DNA of 48,407 nt, taken from a virus. The stretch's first letter is position 1; each line of letters begins with the position of its first letter. The position numbers were made by a program, and so were the translations under genes. The notes under the pieces were generated by a model. That model was not told the DNA's origin, made no database searches, and saw nothing but the letters and a program-made list of their open reading frames with translations. The stretch spans positions 1 through 48,407 of the IMG/VR virus record IMGVR_UViG_3300035661_000095; one strand, given 5' to 3'. Of this stretch, positions 45,634 to 48,407 are shown in pieces.

Positions 45634-46428
45634 TTATTGGATCCCCTCGTCTTCCGTGGCGGTAATCCATTCCTTGACAAACTCGCTGCGGACGATGTCG
45701 TGCTTGGTAAACGTCACCGTTGAGAAGCGGCTCATGCGACCAGCAACTTTCATCGCGTCTTCCATGCCTGATACGTCACTGCGGTGTTTGCGCAGGTCGG
45801 TTTGAATCAGGTCACCGACAAAGATCACACGAGAGTTATTGCCCAAGCGCGTCATGATTGAGTTAATTTCGTGGAACGTCATATTCTGACCTTCATCTAC
45901 CACAATCACAGCATTATCAAACGTCATACCGCGGATGAACGACGTTGTGTCAAACGTGATCATGCCGGCATCCTTCATGTCCTGGTACGTGTTTGCACGG
46001 CCCATCAGATCATGCAAGATGTCCTTATATGGACGTTCGTAGATTTGTGTCTTTTCTTCGAGTGTACCTGGAAGGTGACCTACGTCACGAGTTGCAACAA
46101 CAGAGCGAACAAGAATGATCTTGTCCACTTCTGTCTGTGGATCTAACACATCTTTTAGTGCAAGATACATTGCGACAAACGTCTTACCTGTGCCAGCGCT
46201 GCCGCCAGCCATGATGTTGTATCCGTTCAGATAGTCGTGAATCATCTCCGTCTGTGGTGGCGTCAACGCTTCAATTGGCTTGAGATCGCGAGGAGACCAT
46301 GTTTTGCGCTTTGTTGGGCCTTCCTGCTGGGCCCGGCCGTTTGCCAGTAATGCTTGTTCTAGTTGTCGTTCGTATGCGGTCTGTTGTGAGTGGCGGGTGA
46401 ATGCTTTTACGGCGCGCTTTCGGGACAT
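45634..46428 (-). CDS. phoH: PhoH-like ATPase
   Basis: The 264-residue protein has Walker A G76-S-A-G-T-G-K-T83, Walker B VIVVDEGQNM, and PhoH signatures LVRSVVATRDVGHLPGTLEEK and VIFVGDLIQTDL. PhoH proteins are RNA-helicase-like ATPases common in large phages and in phosphate-starved bacteria; the phage role is unresolved. AGGAGG precedes the ATG. The leader is about 134 nt long after a late promoter at 46568. It contains an unproven 44-codon ORF from 46541 and a hairpin GCGGAA/TTCCGC (46475-46490). Confidence 0.92.
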   Translation of the reverse strand: MSRKRAVKAFTRHSQQTAYERQLEQALLANGRAQQEGPTKRKTWSPRDLKPIEALTPPQTEMIHDYLNGYNIMAGGSAGTGKTFVAMYLALKDVLDPQTEVDKIILVRSVVATRDVGHLPGTLEEKTQIYERPYKDILHDLMGRANTYQDMKDAGMITFDTTSFIRGMTFDNAVIVVDEGQNMTFHEINSIMTRLGNNSRVIFVGDLIQTDLRKHRSDVSGMEDAMKVAGRMSRFSTVTFTKHDIVRSEFVKEWITATEDEGIQ

Positions 46429-46567
46429 AGGTAGACCTCCTGTGGTAGGATTTTGGAGTGCAGGGGTGGGAGTTGCGGAAGAATTTCCGCTAGGGAGAAA
46501 AGCGTGACAGGAACGAAAAAATGCGAGCGAAAAGTCGTCATTAACTGTCCAGAAGGATGTGTATGAC

Positions 46568-46575
46568 TATTTATC
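46568..46575 (-). promoter_or_regulatory. T4-type late promoter (GATAAATA, minus strand)
   Basis: GATAAATA lies between the SpoVR stop and the phoH start, with a predicted start site near 46562 and a long phoH leader. Confidence 0.55.
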
Positions 46576-46618
46576 GCTCGCATTTTGCGAAACAAGAAAA
46601 CCGTATGTTTCCGCGCTG

Positions 46619-48133
46619 TTAATCCTCGTAGTCGTCCGTATCGTTTGGATCGAACGTGTACCGCTCCACCATTTCTCCGCTCGGGTCCATCGAGCGGATC
46701 TCCACTTCATACCCCCACAGAGCAGCAACGTGCTCCAGGGTCCTACGAGTATCATCCTCGTCCAGCAGGTGACGTTTGAACGACGTGTGCTCCAGAATCA
46801 TCTTCCGGTCGCCGCGAACATCGACGTCTACCACATTGATATACGGCAGTCGGTTGTTGACGTTCTGTTGCTCTGCGAGCTTCTCGCGAATGATTCGGTA
46901 ACCTTCGTCATTCTGAATTGCCTCTACCTGGATCTTCGGATTCTCGTCGTCGTCCAGCATGTAGAACAGCTGGAAGTCACGGATCACCTTCGGAGACAGA
47001 TATTGCAGGATGAAGCTCTCGTCCTTGAAGTTGTACGCAGCGTACTGGCACTCAGCGAGCCAGTCTTCCTTGCCGCACAGATCAGGGAACCAGCGACGGT
47101 CTTCGTCTGTCGGTTCCAGGCACATCCGCTTGATGTCCTTGAACATTGCCCAGCCGAGTGCGTACGGGTTGATCGCAGCCATCGGCCGTTGATTGACAAC
47201 GCCAGAGTGGCTCTCGAAGAACTCCAGCATGAATCCGTCGGTAACCAGTCCCCGCTCGTACATCTGCTCAAGAATGTTGTAGTGCGTGAACGTAGCCCAG
47301 CCCTCGTTCATGATCTGCGTCAGCATCTGAGGGTAGAAGTACTGCGCGACCTTGCGGACGATTCGCAAAATCTCACGCTTCCACTGCTCGAGATTCGGAG
47401 CATGCTTCTCAATGAAGTACAGGATGTTCTCTTCAGATTCCTTTGGAAACTTCTCATGCTTACGCTTGACAACCTCGTTCTTGGTTGTAGGAATCGTCCG
47501 CCACATGTCGTCAAACGTTGATTCCTCATGCTCAATCCGAGCCTTCTCTCGCGCCTTCAGCTTTTCCTTCGACAGCTGCGGCGGCCGCTTGTAACGGTCG
47601 ATCCCTTGATGACGAAGCGCGTGGGCGTGATCGAGCACCTTTTCCACTTCCTGCTCCCCGTACTTTTCTTCGCATTCGCGAATGAAGTGCTTAGCGTACG
47701 ACAGGTAGTCGATGATCCCTTCAGCGTCAGTCCACTGCTTGAAGTGGATGTTGTTCTTGAAGAACGAATTGTGACCGAAGCAAGCGTGCGCCATCACCAA
47801 GCACTGCATCATCAGCGTGTTCTCTTCCATCAGATAGGCGATGCCAGGATTGCTGTTGATCACAATCTCGTAGGCGAGGCCCATGTGACCGCGACTGTAC
47901 TTGTCCGACTCCGCAACGAATTGCTTGCCGAACGACCAGTGAGAGTAGTACACAGGCATGCCGACTGCGGAGTACGCATCCAGCATTTGCTCACTGGTGA
48001 TGATTTCGATCTGGTTTGGGTAGTACGAAATCTTGAATTCGTCCTCCGCGATCTTGCGGATTTCGTCGTACGCTCGGTCGATGTCTTCAAACGACCAGTC
48101 CTTACCTGCTTCGAACTTGGTTACTTCTGTCAT
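46619..48133 (-). CDS. spoVR: SpoVR family protein (YcgB-like)
   Basis: Start 48133 is preferred (GAGAGGAAG upstream, TGATG overlap with the YeaH stop); GTG 48136 is an alternative. The 504-residue protein is full length for SpoVR. It has YYPNQIEIITSEQMLDAYSAVGMPVYYSHWSFGKQF, ENTLMMQCLVMAHACFGHNSFFKNN, NEGWATFTHY and GVVNQRPMAAINPYALG. Bacterial SpoVR/YcgB is linked with the PrkA/YeaG kinase and YeaH in stress and stationary-phase responses; its biochemistry is unclear. Here it directly follows YeaH, so the bacterial module is preserved. Confidence 0.95.
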   Translation of the reverse strand: MTEVTKFEAGKDWSFEDIDRAYDEIRKIAEDEFKISYYPNQIEIITSEQMLDAYSAVGMPVYYSHWSFGKQFVAESDKYSRGHMGLAYEIVINSNPGIAYLMEENTLMMQCLVMAHACFGHNSFFKNNIHFKQWTDAEGIIDYLSYAKHFIRECEEKYGEQEVEKVLDHAHALRHQGIDRYKRPPQLSKEKLKAREKARIEHEESTFDDMWRTIPTTKNEVVKRKHEKFPKESEENILYFIEKHAPNLEQWKREILRIVRKVAQYFYPQMLTQIMNEGWATFTHYNILEQMYERGLVTDGFMLEFFESHSGVVNQRPMAAINPYALGWAMFKDIKRMCLEPTDEDRRWFPDLCGKEDWLAECQYAAYNFKDESFILQYLSPKVIRDFQLFYMLDDDENPKIQVEAIQNDEGYRIIREKLAEQQNVNNRLPYINVVDVDVRGDRKMILEHTSFKRHLLDEDDTRRTLEHVAALWGYEVEIRSMDPSGEMVERYTFDPNDTDDYED

Positions 48134-48407
48134 CACGGCTTCCTCTCGAACAGTTTGACGAAAACAGGATACACGTTTTCGTGACTGGTGATCAACGCAG
48201 CACTCAGGTTCCGTTTCGTATCACTGAGCGGCTTGTACACACTCCACAAATTGTGTCCTGTCTGCTCAGTGGCGTAGTCAGATTCATACTCAGAGTTTAC
48301 CTGCACGTACGCATAGTACTGAACGATCGGCAGCAGCTTGTTGACAACCGTATCAGTGACAAGCTCGTTGTCCTGACCCCAGTTGTCGCCGTCCGAAGAG
48401 TGGGCGA
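48133..48407 (-). CDS. yeaH: YeaH/DUF444 family protein (C-terminal part, gene continues beyond the window)
   Basis: The frame is open to the right edge of the window. The visible ~90 residues read AHSSDGDNWGQDNELV, KLLPIVQYYAYVQV, NLWSVYKPLSD and ENVYPVFVKLFERKP. This matches the C-terminus of YeaH (E. coli-type 'QASDGDNW...LLPLVQYYAYIEI...IYPVFRELF'), a von Willebrand-like protein encoded with the kinase PrkA/YeaG. Its stop overlaps the SpoVR start. A PrkA gene would be expected just upstream, outside the window. Confidence 0.88.
   Translation of the reverse strand, partial: AHSSDGDNWGQDNELVTDTVVNKLLPIVQYYAYVQVNSEYESDYATEQTGHNLWSVYKPLSDTKRNLSAALITSHENVYPVFVKLFERKP

Noticed and set aside
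46407-46541. 44-codon ORF in the phoH leader as a leader peptide
   Set aside because: It has no ribosome-binding site and no repeated-codon pattern, and it overlaps the phoH start in another frame.
46559-47521. 320-codon plus-strand ORF opposite SpoVR
   Set aside because: It is antisense to the unambiguous SpoVR frame and has no recognisable motif.
1-48407. CRISPR array or long tandem repeats
   Set aside because: No regularly spaced direct repeats were seen on reading either strand.

Overview
The window is part of a large tailed-phage genome of the T4-like (myovirus) superfamily infecting a Gram-negative bacterium. The evidence is a linked set of T4-type replication genes: family B polymerase, sliding clamp, replicative helicase, primase, RNase H, both topoisomerase II subunits and a DsbA-like protein. 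These sit beside phage tail genes and many copies of a T4-type late promoter (nnTAAATA). The host is not identified by the sequence. A circularly permuted tmRNA and envelope-targeted enzymes with signal or anchor sequences fit a proteobacterium, perhaps a beta-proteobacterium; this is inference.

Layout. 1-5.6 kb (+): tail or baseplate genes, with a mobile nuclease gene wedged between two of them. 5.6-6.9 kb: a bidirectional terminator, a PAAR spike-tip protein and a small membrane protein read from face-to-face late promoters. 6.8-22.3 kb (-): RNase H, clamp, a penicillin-binding-protein-type peptidase, DNA polymerase, DsbA-like protein, lytic transglycosylase, 2OG-Fe(II) oxygenase, a retropepsin-like protease, a PD-(D/E)XK nuclease, helicase, and several late-promoter genes of unknown or structural function. 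22.3-22.6 kb: a divergent promoter region with a possible leader ORF. 22.6-27.0 kb (+): ribonucleotide reductase nrdA and nrdB separated by an HNH homing endonuclease, then a HAD phosphatase. 27.0-33.7 kb (-): topoisomerase subunits, metallophosphoesterase, SprT-like protein, primase and a ClpP-like protease. 33.8-34.7 kb: a permuted tmRNA (-) and a LAGLIDADG endonuclease (+). 34.7-38.8 kb (-): small accessory genes including an ATP-grasp protein, an Acb1-type anti-CBASS phosphodiesterase and DHFR, ending in a frameshifted BRCT gene. 38.9-41.5 kb: a possible mobile nuclease and an NAD-dependent DNA ligase. 41.5-45.6 kb: thymidylate synthase carrying an in-frame homing-endonuclease-like insertion, a Thg1-like polymerase and small membrane proteins. 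45.6-48.4 kb (-): PhoH, SpoVR and the end of a YeaH (DUF444) gene.

How it works together. NrdA/NrdB, ThyA and DHFR make deoxynucleotides. Polymerase, clamp, helicase, primase, ligase, RNase H and topoisomerase replicate the DNA. Late genes appear to be read from TAAATA promoters by a T4 gp55-like factor that is not in this window. Host takeover and defence functions include Acb1, the tmRNA, Thg1-like protein, PhoH and the YeaH-SpoVR stress module. Mobile nucleases have colonised conserved genes at five places: tail genes, nrdA/nrdB, beside the tmRNA, beside the ligase, and inside thyA. The most striking signals are the permuted tmRNA, the thyA insertion, and a 14-bp hairpin that overlaps both the late promoter and the ribosome-binding site of the HNH gene.
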